In this document: piece by piece, positions 33,073 to 40,670 of the stretch
Layout: each line of letters starts with the position of its first letter
Position numbering within the stretch: the stretch's first letter is position 1
From: Rathayibacter oskolensis
Lineage (GTDB): Bacteria > Actinomycetota > Actinomycetes > Actinomycetales > Microbacteriaceae
Length of the DNA: 64,000 bases
NCBI RefSeq assembly: GCF_900177245.1
Contig: NZ_FXBM01000002.1
Span: 1,054,001 to 1,118,000 of the forward strand
Direction of reading: 5' to 3'
Made by a program: the position numbers and the translations under genes
Notes under the pieces: model-generated
Seen by the model: only the letters and a program-made list of their open reading frames with translations
The model's database searches: none
Told to the model about the DNA's origin: nothing

Positions 33073-34086
33073 GTGACGGACGAACAGGTGGGCGAGAACC
33101 CGACATCGACCCCGGAGGGGTCGGACGGGGCGACGGTCCACCTCACCCGGCGCAGTCGCCGGAACGCCGAGACCGCCTCCCTCGCCGTCGTGACGCCCGT
33201 GACCGTGGTCAGGCCCGCGCCGGCGCCGGTGAAGGCTCCCGTCCTCGCCGCCGTGCCCCCGGTCCGACGCCGTTCCGGCCGCGCGCTCCGCACCGCGCTC
33301 AGCACCGTCGCCGTCGCGGCCGTCGCCGGCATGGTCGCCGTCATGGCGCTGCCCGCCTACTCGTTCGACCCCGCTCCCGACTCCCAGGCCGCCGTCGAGG
33401 CGGCGGCGCGCGTGCAGGCGCTCGGCAACCAGAAGCTGACCGTCTCGTCCGCCGCCGAGCAGGAGCAGGTCATCCGCGACTCCTTCACCGCGCCCACCCA
33501 GGCGCAGCTCGACGAGGCCGCGGCGCAGGCCCGTGCCCTCGCCGCGGCGGCCGAGCAGGCGGCGCGGGAGGCGCAGGAGGCGGCCGACGCCGCGGAGGCC
33601 GCGAGTGCGGCCGAGGCGTCGGGCACCTCCGTCCCCGGCACGACCGGTTCGAGCACCTCGGTCACTCCGCGCGAGGAGGGCGACGACTACCCCTGGCGCG
33701 ACGCTCTCACGGACGACCAGGGCGGCGGTCTCTCGCCGCTGCGCTACTACTACCGCGAGTGCGTCGACTTCGTCGCCTGGCGGCTCAACCGCGACCAGGG
33801 CTCCACGAGTGCGCCGTTCAAGTGGACCTGGGGCAATCTGACGCCCGGCGGTGGCAGCGCCTACGCCTGGGCGGGTCAGTGGGCGTCGCACGGCTGGGTG
33901 ACCAGCAGCACGCCCGTCCCCGGCAGCGTCGCCTGGTTCACCGGCAACCACGTCGCCTACGTGCAGTCGGTCAACTCCGACGGCACCGTCTCGCTCGAGG
34001 AGTACAACTGGGGCAACGATCACGCGTACCACACGCGGACCGTCCCCGCCTCGAGCGTCCCGCTCTTCCTGTACCCGCCGAGCTGA
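33073..34086 (+). CDS. Membrane-anchored CHAP-domain peptidoglycan hydrolase
   Basis: A 337-aa protein. A disordered, basic cytosolic N-terminus leads to a single membrane helix near residues 71-95 (ALSTVAVAAVAGMVAVMALP), then an Ala-rich coiled coil (about 105-185), a Ser/Thr linker and a C-terminal CHAP domain. Catalytic Cys230 is in YYRECVDFVAWRL, His293 in GNHVAYVQ and the polar third residue near EEYNWGN (310-315). Such enzymes cut peptide or amide bonds of peptidoglycan outside the cell. GTG 33073 has GAAGGG about 8 nt upstream. Its stop overlaps the next ATG by 1 nt. Confidence 0.85.
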   Translation: MTDEQVGENPTSTPEGSDGATVHLTRRSRRNAETASLAVVTPVTVVRPAPAPVKAPVLAAVPPVRRRSGRALRTALSTVAVAAVAGMVAVMALPAYSFDPAPDSQAAVEAAARVQALGNQKLTVSSAAEQEQVIRDSFTAPTQAQLDEAAAQARALAAAAEQAAREAQEAADAAEAASAAEASGTSVPGTTGSSTSVTPREEGDDYPWRDALTDDQGGGLSPLRYYYRECVDFVAWRLNRDQGSTSAPFKWTWGNLTPGGGSAYAWAGQWASHGWVTSSTPVPGSVAWFTGNHVAYVQSVNSDGTVSLEEYNWGNDHAYHTRTVPASSVPLFLYPPS

Positions 34087-34883
34087 TGGCGGTCGGATTC
34101 GCGGTCGCGCAGTTCGCCCCGACCGCCGATCGCGAGGCGAACCTCGCGAGCATCCGCCGGCTGGCAGCCCTCGCCTCCGAGCGGGGTGCGGGCGTCGTCG
34201 TCTTCCCCGAGTACAGCTCCTTCTTCACCGACCCCCTCGGCCCCGAGCTGGTCGCCGCCGGTGAGGCTCTCGACGGGCCCTTCGCGCGCGGGCTCGGAGG
34301 CGTCGCGCGCGACCTGGGCGTGCACCTCGTCGCGGGCATGGTCGAGTCGGTCGACGACGGCCGCATCGCGAACACCCTCATCGCCGTCGACCCCGCGGGC
34401 TCCCTGGTCGCGCACTACCGCAAGCTCCATCTCTACGACGCCTTCGGTCAGAAGGAGTCGGAGTGGGTCGCCGCCGGCGAGATCGCGGCGCCGCAGACCT
34501 TCCGCGTCGGCGAGCTCGTCGTGGGGCTCCAGACCTGCTACGACCTGCGCTTCCCCGAGGTGACCCGCTGGCTGGTCGACGCCGGGGCCGACGTCGTGGC
34601 GGCTCCGGCCGAGTGGGTCCGCGGCCCCCTCAAGGAGGCGCACTGGCGCACGCTCGTCACGGCGCGCGCCCTCGAGAACACGATCTACCTCGTGGCGGCC
34701 GATCAGACGCCTCCGATCGGAGTCGGATCGAGCATGATCGTCGACCCGATGGGGGTCGAGATCGCCACCCTCGGCGAGGCGGAGGACGTCGCGGTGGCGT
34801 GGCTCTCGCGCGAGCGGATCGACGCGTCGCGCGCGAAGAACCCGGCGCTCTCGCTCCGGCGCTTCCGGGTGCAGCCGCTCTGA
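34086..34883 (+). CDS. Carbon-nitrogen hydrolase (nitrilase superfamily)
   Basis: A 265-aa nitrilase-superfamily amidase. The catalytic Glu42 (FPEYSS), Lys113 (YRKLHLYDAFGQKES) and Cys151 (QTCYDLRFPE) are all present. The motifs are closest to the Nit/omega-amidase group, which hydrolyses small amides such as deaminated glutathione or 2-oxoglutaramate; the exact substrate is unproven. The TGATG junction couples it to the CHAP gene. It converges on an aminotransferase gene, and an amidase paired with a transaminase can make an omega-amidase pathway, which is only suggestive here. Confidence 0.88.
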   Translation: MAVGFAVAQFAPTADREANLASIRRLAALASERGAGVVVFPEYSSFFTDPLGPELVAAGEALDGPFARGLGGVARDLGVHLVAGMVESVDDGRIANTLIAVDPAGSLVAHYRKLHLYDAFGQKESEWVAAGEIAAPQTFRVGELVVGLQTCYDLRFPEVTRWLVDAGADVVAAPAEWVRGPLKEAHWRTLVTARALENTIYLVAADQTPPIGVGSSMIVDPMGVEIATLGEAEDVAVAWLSRERIDASRAKNPALSLRRFRVQPL

Positions 34884-34895
34884 GCCCCGGCGGCC

Positions 34896-36098
34896 TCAGG
34901 CCGACAGGCGCATCCCCGCGAGCCGCTCGGCGGCGGTGTCGAGCACCTCGAACCTCTTGCAGAACGCGAATCTGACGAGCGAGCGGTAGGGAGCCGCGTC
35001 CTCGGCCGAGCAGAACGCCGAGACCGGCACCGCGACCACGCCGGCGAGCGAGGGCAGCGAGCGGCAGAAGGCCACTCCGTCCTCGAAGCCGAGCGGAGCG
35101 GCGTCGGCCACGACGAAGTAGCTGCCGGCCGACGGCGAGACGCCGAAGCCCGCCGCGGAGAGGCCCGCGGAGAGGATGTCGCGCTTGCGCTCGAGGGTCG
35201 CGGCGATCCCGGTGAAGAAGGAGTCGTCCATCCCGAGGCCGAGCGCGACGGCTCCCTGGAACGGAGAGCCGCTCACATAGGTCAGGAACTGCTTGACGGC
35301 CAGGATCGCGGTCACCAGGTCGCGCGGTCCGCTCAGCCAGCCGATCTTCCACCCGGTGGTGCTGAAGGTCTTCCCCGCCGAGGAGATCGTGACGGTGCGC
35401 TCGCGGGCACCCGGCAGGGTGGCGATCGGCACGTGCGCGCCGTCGAAGCGCAGGTGCTCGTAGACCTCGTCGGTCACGATCACCGCACCGTGGCGCTCGG
35501 CGAGGCGCACGATCAGCTCGCGGGTCTCGGCGGGCAGGACGGAACCGGTCGGGTTGTGGGGGTCGTTGACCAGGATGACCCGGGTGCGGTCCGTCACCGC
35601 CCGCTCGAGGTCGTCGTGGTCGGCGACGAAGGAGGGGCCGCGCAGCGGCACGGTGCGGTGCACGCCTCCGGCGAGGGCGATGAGGGCACCGTACGCGTCG
35701 TAGTGCGGGGTGAAGGTGACGACCTCGTCGCCCGGCTCGAGCAGCGCGAGGAGGGTCGCGGCGAGGGCCTCGGTCGCGCCCGTGGTGACGAGGACCTCGC
35801 CGTCGGGGTCGACCTCGAGGCCGTAGAAGCGCTCCTGGTGCGCCGAGACCGCCTCGCGCAGGACCGGGAAGCCGGGGCCCGGCGGGTACTGGTTCAGGCC
35901 GGAGGAGATCGCCTCCCGAGCGGCGTCGAGCACCGCGCGGGGGCCGTCCTCGTCGGGGAAGCCCTGGCCGAGGTTGATCGCCCCGGTGCGGGTGGCGAGG
36001 GCGCTCATCTCGCTGAAGACGGTGGCGGCGACCTCGCCGCCGGGGCTGAGAAGACCGGCTCCCGCGGCGGCGCGGGTCCAGGATCCGTGGATGCTCAC
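34896..36098 (-). CDS. Class I/II PLP-dependent aminotransferase (kynurenine/methionine or DapC-like)
   Basis: A 400-aa fold-type I aminotransferase. INLGQGFPDEDGP near residue 41, NDPHNPTGSV (178-187), TDEVYEH and the PLP lysine in SSAGKTFSTTGWKIGW (Lys243) are clear. The GQGFPD opening and length match the group with kynurenine/glutamine transaminase, YbdL methionine aminotransferase and actinobacterial DapC, so the substrate is not fixed. It could form a transaminase/omega-amidase pair with the neighbouring nitrilase-family gene. The start is GTG 36098, before which lies a cluster of imperfect repeats. The 12-base gap to the convergent gene has no visible terminator. Confidence 0.88.
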   Translation of the reverse strand: MSIHGSWTRAAAGAGLLSPGGEVAATVFSEMSALATRTGAINLGQGFPDEDGPRAVLDAAREAISSGLNQYPPGPGFPVLREAVSAHQERFYGLEVDPDGEVLVTTGATEALAATLLALLEPGDEVVTFTPHYDAYGALIALAGGVHRTVPLRGPSFVADHDDLERAVTDRTRVILVNDPHNPTGSVLPAETRELIVRLAERHGAVIVTDEVYEHLRFDGAHVPIATLPGARERTVTISSAGKTFSTTGWKIGWLSGPRDLVTAILAVKQFLTYVSGSPFQGAVALGLGMDDSFFTGIAATLERKRDILSAGLSAAGFGVSPSAGSYFVVADAAPLGFEDGVAFCRSLPSLAGVVAVPVSAFCSAEDAAPYRSLVRFAFCKRFEVLDTAAERLAGMRLSA

Positions 36099-36111
36099 GC
36101 TCCCAGTCTGC

Positions 36112-36157
36112 ACTGCGCTCGCCGATCCGAACTGCGCTCCCCCTCGGCGCTGCGCTC
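36112..36157. repeat. Imperfect 18-19-bp repeats upstream of the aminotransferase gene
   Basis: CTGCGCTC recurs at 36113-36120, 36132-36139 and 36150-36157, spaced 19 and 18 bases, with GATCC/GATCTC-like sequence between copies. It lies in the 182 bases between two divergent genes. Confidence 0.5.
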
Positions 36158-36198
36158 CTGATCTCACTGGTCGAGGGTGCTTCGCGAGCCGTCGGGCA

Positions 36199-36227
36199 TT
36201 GAGGTCCGGCTCGCAGGCCCGTCATAA
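36199..36227 (+). promoter_or_regulatory. Candidate promoter of the HtrA-like gene
   Basis: TTGAGG at 36199-36204 and TCATAA at 36222-36227 are separated by 17 bp, in an A/T-richer patch 53 nt before the start codon. Both boxes are imperfect. Confidence 0.35.
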
Positions 36228-36280
36228 GAAACGCCCAGGTTCGATGGTCAAGCTATCCCCGCTTGGAAGGAGCAGCACCC

Positions 36281-37765
36281 ATGACCGAGAGTCACGAGGG
36301 TCCTCGTCAGCCGGAGGAACCCACCACGCCGACGCCGTCCGGCGCACCCGAGGCGGCCGATCGCCCGTCCGCCGAGAGCTCCGCACCGCAGCCCCCCTAC
36401 ACTCCGAACTCCTCGACCGGCAACGAGCCGCAGCCCGTCGCTCCGGCCCCGCGCTACGGCCAGTTCGCCCCGCCCGCTCCCCACACCGTGCACAGCTCCG
36501 AGCCGGCCCCCGGCACCAGCGCGTTCGGCCCCGCCGGCGAGCAGCCCCCTGCCCAGGGCCCCGCGCCCACCGCCACCAAGCGCCGAGCGGGTGTCAGCGT
36601 CGTCGCCGCACTCGCGATCGGCGCGGTCGTCGGCGGAGTCGCGGGAGCCGGAGTGTTCGGCCTCTGGTCGGCCTCCAACGGCTCGGCCACCCGCGTCGTC
36701 TCCTCCGGCGGCTCGCAGACCATCACCGTGAACAACGCCGACGACGCCACGACCGCCACCGCTGTCGCCGCCAAGGCGACTCCGAGCGTCGTCACGATCT
36801 CGGTCAGCGGCGGCTCGTCGGCGGGCACCGGCTCGGGGATCGTCCTCACCGACGACGGCTACGTGCTCACCAACACGCACGTCGTGACGCTGGACGGCGG
36901 CGTCTCGGACGCTGCGGTCACGGTCACCACCGATGACGGCAGGATCTTCGACGCCACGATCGTCGGCACCGACCCGACACTCGACCTCGCGGTGATCAAG
37001 CTGACGGACGCGACCGACCTGACGCCGATCACCTTCGCCGACTCGACCAAGGTCAACGTCGGCGACACGGCCGTCGCGATCGGCGCGCCTCTCGGTCTCT
37101 CCGGGACCGTCACCGACGGCATCGTCAGCGCGCTGAACCGGAGCATCCAGGTCGCCTCCTCGGCCGCCCCCGACGACTCGGGGGACAGCTCGAGCGGGAG
37201 CACCGACAGCCCCTTCAACTTCGACATCCCGGGTCAGAACGAGCAGACCCAGGCCACGAGCACGATCTCGCTGCCGGTCATCCAGACCGACGCCGCGATC
37301 AACCCGGGCAACTCCGGTGGCGCCCTCCTCGACAGCGAGGGCGAGCTCATCGGCGTCAACGTCGCGATCGCCAGTGCGGGCTCGAGCTCGGGCTCGAGCG
37401 ACCAGTCGGGCAACATCGGCGTCGGCTTCGCCATCCCGAGCGCGGTCGCCGAGCGCGTCGCGCAGGAGATCATCGAGAGCGGATCCGCGACCCACGGACT
37501 CCTCGGGGCCAGTGTCACGGACTCGACCGAGGACGTGCTCGGGGCCGCGATCCAGGAGGTCACCAGCGGCGGAGCGGCCCAGGCCGCCGGGCTCCAGGCC
37601 GGCGACATCGTCACCGACGTGTCCGGCACCCCGATCACCAGCGCCTCCGATCTCACGGCCCAGGTGCGGGCGCAGGCCGCGGGCGCCGACGTCGAGATCA
37701 CCTACGTGCGTGGCGGCGAGAGCTACCAGGTCGACGTGACGCTGGGCACCATGGCGACCAGCTGA
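36281..37765 (+). CDS. HtrA/DegP-like membrane serine protease with PDZ domain
   Basis: A 494-aa S1C protease. A Pro-rich cytosolic tail (residues 1-100) leads to one membrane helix (about 104-128), an extracellular trypsin-like domain with His200 (LTNTHVV), Asp235 (DPTLDLAVIKL) and Ser345 (NPGNSGGALL), and a C-terminal PDZ domain (about 410-490). A Ser/Asp-rich insertion sits near 293-325, in the loop between the barrels. It degrades or senses misfolded envelope proteins. ATG 36281 has AAGGAG 8 nt upstream. A strong hairpin follows the gene. Confidence 0.92.
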   Translation: MTESHEGPRQPEEPTTPTPSGAPEAADRPSAESSAPQPPYTPNSSTGNEPQPVAPAPRYGQFAPPAPHTVHSSEPAPGTSAFGPAGEQPPAQGPAPTATKRRAGVSVVAALAIGAVVGGVAGAGVFGLWSASNGSATRVVSSGGSQTITVNNADDATTATAVAAKATPSVVTISVSGGSSAGTGSGIVLTDDGYVLTNTHVVTLDGGVSDAAVTVTTDDGRIFDATIVGTDPTLDLAVIKLTDATDLTPITFADSTKVNVGDTAVAIGAPLGLSGTVTDGIVSALNRSIQVASSAAPDDSGDSSSGSTDSPFNFDIPGQNEQTQATSTISLPVIQTDAAINPGNSGGALLDSEGELIGVNVAIASAGSSSGSSDQSGNIGVGFAIPSAVAERVAQEIIESGSATHGLLGASVTDSTEDVLGAAIQEVTSGGAAQAAGLQAGDIVTDVSGTPITSASDLTAQVRAQAAGADVEITYVRGGESYQVDVTLGTMATS

Positions 37766-37785
37766 CGCCGCCCTTCCGAGCCGAC

Positions 37786-37819
37786 AGCAGCCCCCGAGGA
37801 CACGTCCTCGGGGGCTGCT
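37786..37819 (+). terminator. Perfect 15-bp hairpin after the HtrA-like gene
   Basis: AGCAGCCCCCGAGGA at 37786-37800 pairs fully with 37805-37819 across the loop CACG. No T-run follows, as is common in actinobacterial terminators. Confidence 0.75.
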
Positions 37820-37851
37820 AGGGTTGTGCTCCCGCCACACGAACTGGACCC

Positions 37852-38934
37852 ATGCAGCCCGAGACACCGACGGACGACCTCTCCGGCCTGCCCGGCGTCT
37901 CCTATGTGATGCCGGTGCTGAACGAGGTGACCCACGTGCGGGCGGCCGTCGCGTCGCTGCTCGCTCAGGACTACTCCGGGCCCTTCGACATCGTGCTGGC
38001 CCTCGCGCCGAGCATCGACGGCACGGAGGAGCTCGTCGCCCAGCTGAGCGCGGCCGATCCGCGGATCCACGTGGTGCCGAACCCGGTGGGGTCGACGCCG
38101 GCGGGGCTCAACGCCGCCATCCGCGCGTCTCGCCACCCCGTGGTCGTGCGGGTCGACGCGCACTCCGTGCTCCCCGCCGAGTACGCCCGCATCGCCGTCG
38201 AGGCGCTGCAGCGCTCGGGGGCCGACAACGTCGGCGGGGTGATGGCCGCCCAGGGCCTCACCGCGTTCCAGCGCGCCGTCGCCCGCGCCTACGGTTCCCG
38301 CATCGGCCTGGGCGGGACGCCGCACCACATCGGCGGCGAGGAGGGTCCGGCCGAGACCGTCTACCTCGGCGTCTTCCGCCGCGCCGCCCTCGACCGCGCC
38401 GGCCTGTTCGACGAGCGATTCAAGCGCGGCCAGGACTGGGAGCTCAACCGCCGCATCCGCGAGCAGGGCGGCCTCGTCTGGTTCACCCCGCGCCTCACCG
38501 TCACCTACCGCCCGCGCCCCTCGCTGCGGGCGCTGCTCCGGCAGTTCCTGTCGACCGGCATGTGGCGGGGGGAGCTGACCCGCCTGTTCCCGGCGTCGCG
38601 GTCGCTGCGCTACTTCGCCCCGCCCGTCCTCGTCGCGCTCCTGGCGCTCGGGCTGCTCGCGGGAGCGGCGGGCGCAGTGCAGGCGCTCGTCGGCGTCGCA
38701 CCGTGGCTCCTGCTCGGCCTGGCCGTGCCGGCCGGCTACCTCCTCCTGGTCGCGGTGGCGACCCTGGTGGTCGCGCGAGAGGACGGCCCGCGCGCGATGC
38801 TCTGGTTCTGCGTCGTGATCCCCGCGATCCACGTGGCCTGGGGCACCGGTTTCGTGCTGGGCTTCGCCGGGCTGACCAGCAACATCGCCGCCCACCGCCA
38901 CCAGCCGAAAGCCGATACCGCGAGGGGCGCATGA
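37852..38934 (+). CDS. Family 2 glycosyltransferase with C-terminal membrane helices
   Basis: A 360-aa GT2 protein. The GT-A domain shows VSYVMPVLNEVTHVRAAVAS, the NxxGSTPAGLNAAI block, the DxD-like VVRVDAHSVL and the acceptor-site QDWELNRRIREQGG. Two or three hydrophobic helices follow (about 265-345), so it is membrane-bound and works on a lipid-linked or exported glycan. ATG 37852 comes 32 nt after the HtrA-gene hairpin. It is coupled by ATGA to the CDP-alcohol phosphatidyltransferase gene and begins a three-gene operon. Confidence 0.87.
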   Translation: MQPETPTDDLSGLPGVSYVMPVLNEVTHVRAAVASLLAQDYSGPFDIVLALAPSIDGTEELVAQLSAADPRIHVVPNPVGSTPAGLNAAIRASRHPVVVRVDAHSVLPAEYARIAVEALQRSGADNVGGVMAAQGLTAFQRAVARAYGSRIGLGGTPHHIGGEEGPAETVYLGVFRRAALDRAGLFDERFKRGQDWELNRRIREQGGLVWFTPRLTVTYRPRPSLRALLRQFLSTGMWRGELTRLFPASRSLRYFAPPVLVALLALGLLAGAAGAVQALVGVAPWLLLGLAVPAGYLLLVAVATLVVAREDGPRAMLWFCVVIPAIHVAWGTGFVLGFAGLTSNIAAHRHQPKADTARGA

Positions 38935-39731
38935 CCACCACGACGAGACCCCGATCGATCGCCGAGCTGCGCGCCGTCGCACAGCCCCCCGAGGTCAGGG
39001 GGCGCCGGAACGCCGAGCACTGGACCGCCTCGCTCTACCTGCGGAGGTTCTCGCCGTACCTCACCTGGCTCCTGCTGCGCACCTCGATCTCGGCCAACGG
39101 CGTGACCGGGCTGATGATCCTGGTCGGCTGGAGCGCCGCCGCAGCGCTGCTGATCCCCGGGATCGCGGGGGCGGCTCTCGCGCTCCTGCTCGGCCAGCTG
39201 CAGATGCTGGTCGACTGCTGCGACGGAGAGGTCGCGCGCTGGCGGCGCACCTCGTCTCCGGCGGGCGTGTTCCTCGACAAGGTCGGGCACTACACCACCG
39301 AGGCGCTCATCCCGATCGCGCTCGGCCTGCGTGCGGCCGGGCTCCCCTTCGACGCCCCCGCCGACTTCCTCTGGACGACCATCGGGCTGGCGCTCGCCCT
39401 CGTCATCGTCCTGAACAAGGCGCTGAACGACATGGTGCACGTCGCCCGCGCCAACGCCGGGCTGACGAAGCTGGCCGACACGAAGGGGGAGGCTGTCCCG
39501 TCCTCCTCCGGTCTCGCCCGCCTCCGCCGCGCCGCGCGCTTCGTGCCGTTCCACCGCCTCTACCACTCGGTCGAGCTGACGATGCTCGCCTTCGCGACCG
39601 CCGTCGTCGGGCTCTTCGTCGGCGAGGGCGTCGCCGACCGGGTGCTGGTCTCGGCACTCCTGCCGCTCGCCCTCCTCGCCCTCGTCGGGCACTTCGTCGC
39701 GATCATGGCGTCCAAGCGTGTCCGCGCCTGA
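38931..39731 (+). CDS. CDP-alcohol phosphatidyltransferase family protein
   Basis: A 266-aa integral membrane enzyme. The family signature is DCCDGEVARWRR followed by GVFLDKVGHY: Asp95, Asp98, Asp116 and, at the fourth ligand position, His120 instead of Asp. Such enzymes move a phospho-alcohol from a CDP-alcohol to an acceptor, with two divalent metals. Members within sugar-polymer clusters often show GxFLDxxGHY, so the His may mark a subgroup rather than loss. It overlaps both neighbours, a GT2 gene before (4 nt) and after (14 nt), which ties it to glycan or glycolipid assembly. Confidence 0.82.
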   Translation: MTTTTRPRSIAELRAVAQPPEVRGRRNAEHWTASLYLRRFSPYLTWLLLRTSISANGVTGLMILVGWSAAAALLIPGIAGAALALLLGQLQMLVDCCDGEVARWRRTSSPAGVFLDKVGHYTTEALIPIALGLRAAGLPFDAPADFLWTTIGLALALVIVLNKALNDMVHVARANAGLTKLADTKGEAVPSSSGLARLRRAARFVPFHRLYHSVELTMLAFATAVVGLFVGEGVADRVLVSALLPLALLALVGHFVAIMASKRVRA

Positions 39732-40617
39732 GACCGTTCCCGGCTCCGCGACCGAGCCGCGCGTCGGTGTCGTCGTCCTCACCCAGGGCACCCGTGCCGA
39801 CGATCTCGCCGCCGGCCTCTCGAGCGTCCTCGCTCAGGAGGGCGTCGTGCTCGACGTCGTCTGCGTCGGCAACGGCTGGGTTCCGGAGTCGCTGCCGGAG
39901 GGCGTCCGCGCGCTCGCCCTGCCCGAGAACCGCGGCATCCCCGCCGGCAGGAACGCCGGCGTCCCCGCGGTCGCGGGGGAGTACCTCTTCTTCCTCGACG
40001 ACGACGCGCGGGTGCCCTCGCCCGGCTTCCTCCGCGACGCGGTCGCTCTGCTGTCGTCACCGCGTCGGATCGGGCTCGTCCAGCCCCGTGTCGACAGCAC
40101 CGACGGCACCCCCGCGCCGCGCCGCTGGATCCCGCGGATCCTCAAGGGCGACCGGCGCCGCTCCGGTCCGGTCTTCTCGGTCTGGGAGGGGGCGGTCGTC
40201 ATCCGGCGCGACACCTTCGAGCAGGCGGGCGGCTGGGCCGACCCCTTCTTCTACGCTCACGAGGGCATCGAGCTGGCGTGGCGGGTCTGGGACACCGGGC
40301 GGACGACCTGGTACGCCGGCGAGCTGGTGGCCGAGCACCCGGTGATCCAGCAGACCCGGCACGCGGACTACTACCGGCTGAACGCGCGCAACCGGGTGTG
40401 GCTGGCGCGGCGCAATCTGCCCTGGCCACTCGCTCTCGCCTACGTGGGCTCGTGGACGGGGATCCAGTGCCTCCGGTGGGCGCGGGACGTGCCGACGCTG
40501 CGCGCCTGGTTCGCCGGGTGGCGCGAGGGCTGGCGGTCGGATCCCGGGGAGCGGCGCGTCCTGACCTGGCGCACAGTGCTGCGCATGGCGTTCGCCGGTC
40601 GTCCCCCGATCGTCTAG
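39718..40617 (+). CDS. Family 2 glycosyltransferase (rhamnosyl/galactofuranosyl-type)
   Basis: A 299-aa GT2 protein with VGVVVLTQGTRADDLAAGLSS, LPENRGIPAGRNAG, the DxD core LFFLDDDARVPS, and GWADPFFYAHEGIELAWRV, in which EGIELAWR replaces the more usual EDxDLxxR acceptor block. The C-terminal helices are amphipathic and no true membrane segment is clear. The GIPAGRNAG motif is frequent in transferases that build wall polysaccharides. GTG 39718 lies inside the end of the preceding gene. The TAG stop forms part of TAGCAT (40615-40620), a possible -10 box for the amylosucrase-like gene. Confidence 0.85.
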   Translation: MSAPETVPGSATEPRVGVVVLTQGTRADDLAAGLSSVLAQEGVVLDVVCVGNGWVPESLPEGVRALALPENRGIPAGRNAGVPAVAGEYLFFLDDDARVPSPGFLRDAVALLSSPRRIGLVQPRVDSTDGTPAPRRWIPRILKGDRRRSGPVFSVWEGAVVIRRDTFEQAGGWADPFFYAHEGIELAWRVWDTGRTTWYAGELVAEHPVIQQTRHADYYRLNARNRVWLARRNLPWPLALAYVGSWTGIQCLRWARDVPTLRAWFAGWREGWRSDPGERRVLTWRTVLRMAFAGRPPIV

Positions 40618-40670
40618 CATCGGGGCATCCGCCCCCCCGGTGAGGGCGGAAGGCTCCCGAAAGGACGACG

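Noticed and set aside
33073-34086. CHAP protein as a phage endolysin
   Set aside because: It has its own membrane anchor and coiled coil, and no phage genes are nearby. It fits a housekeeping wall hydrolase.
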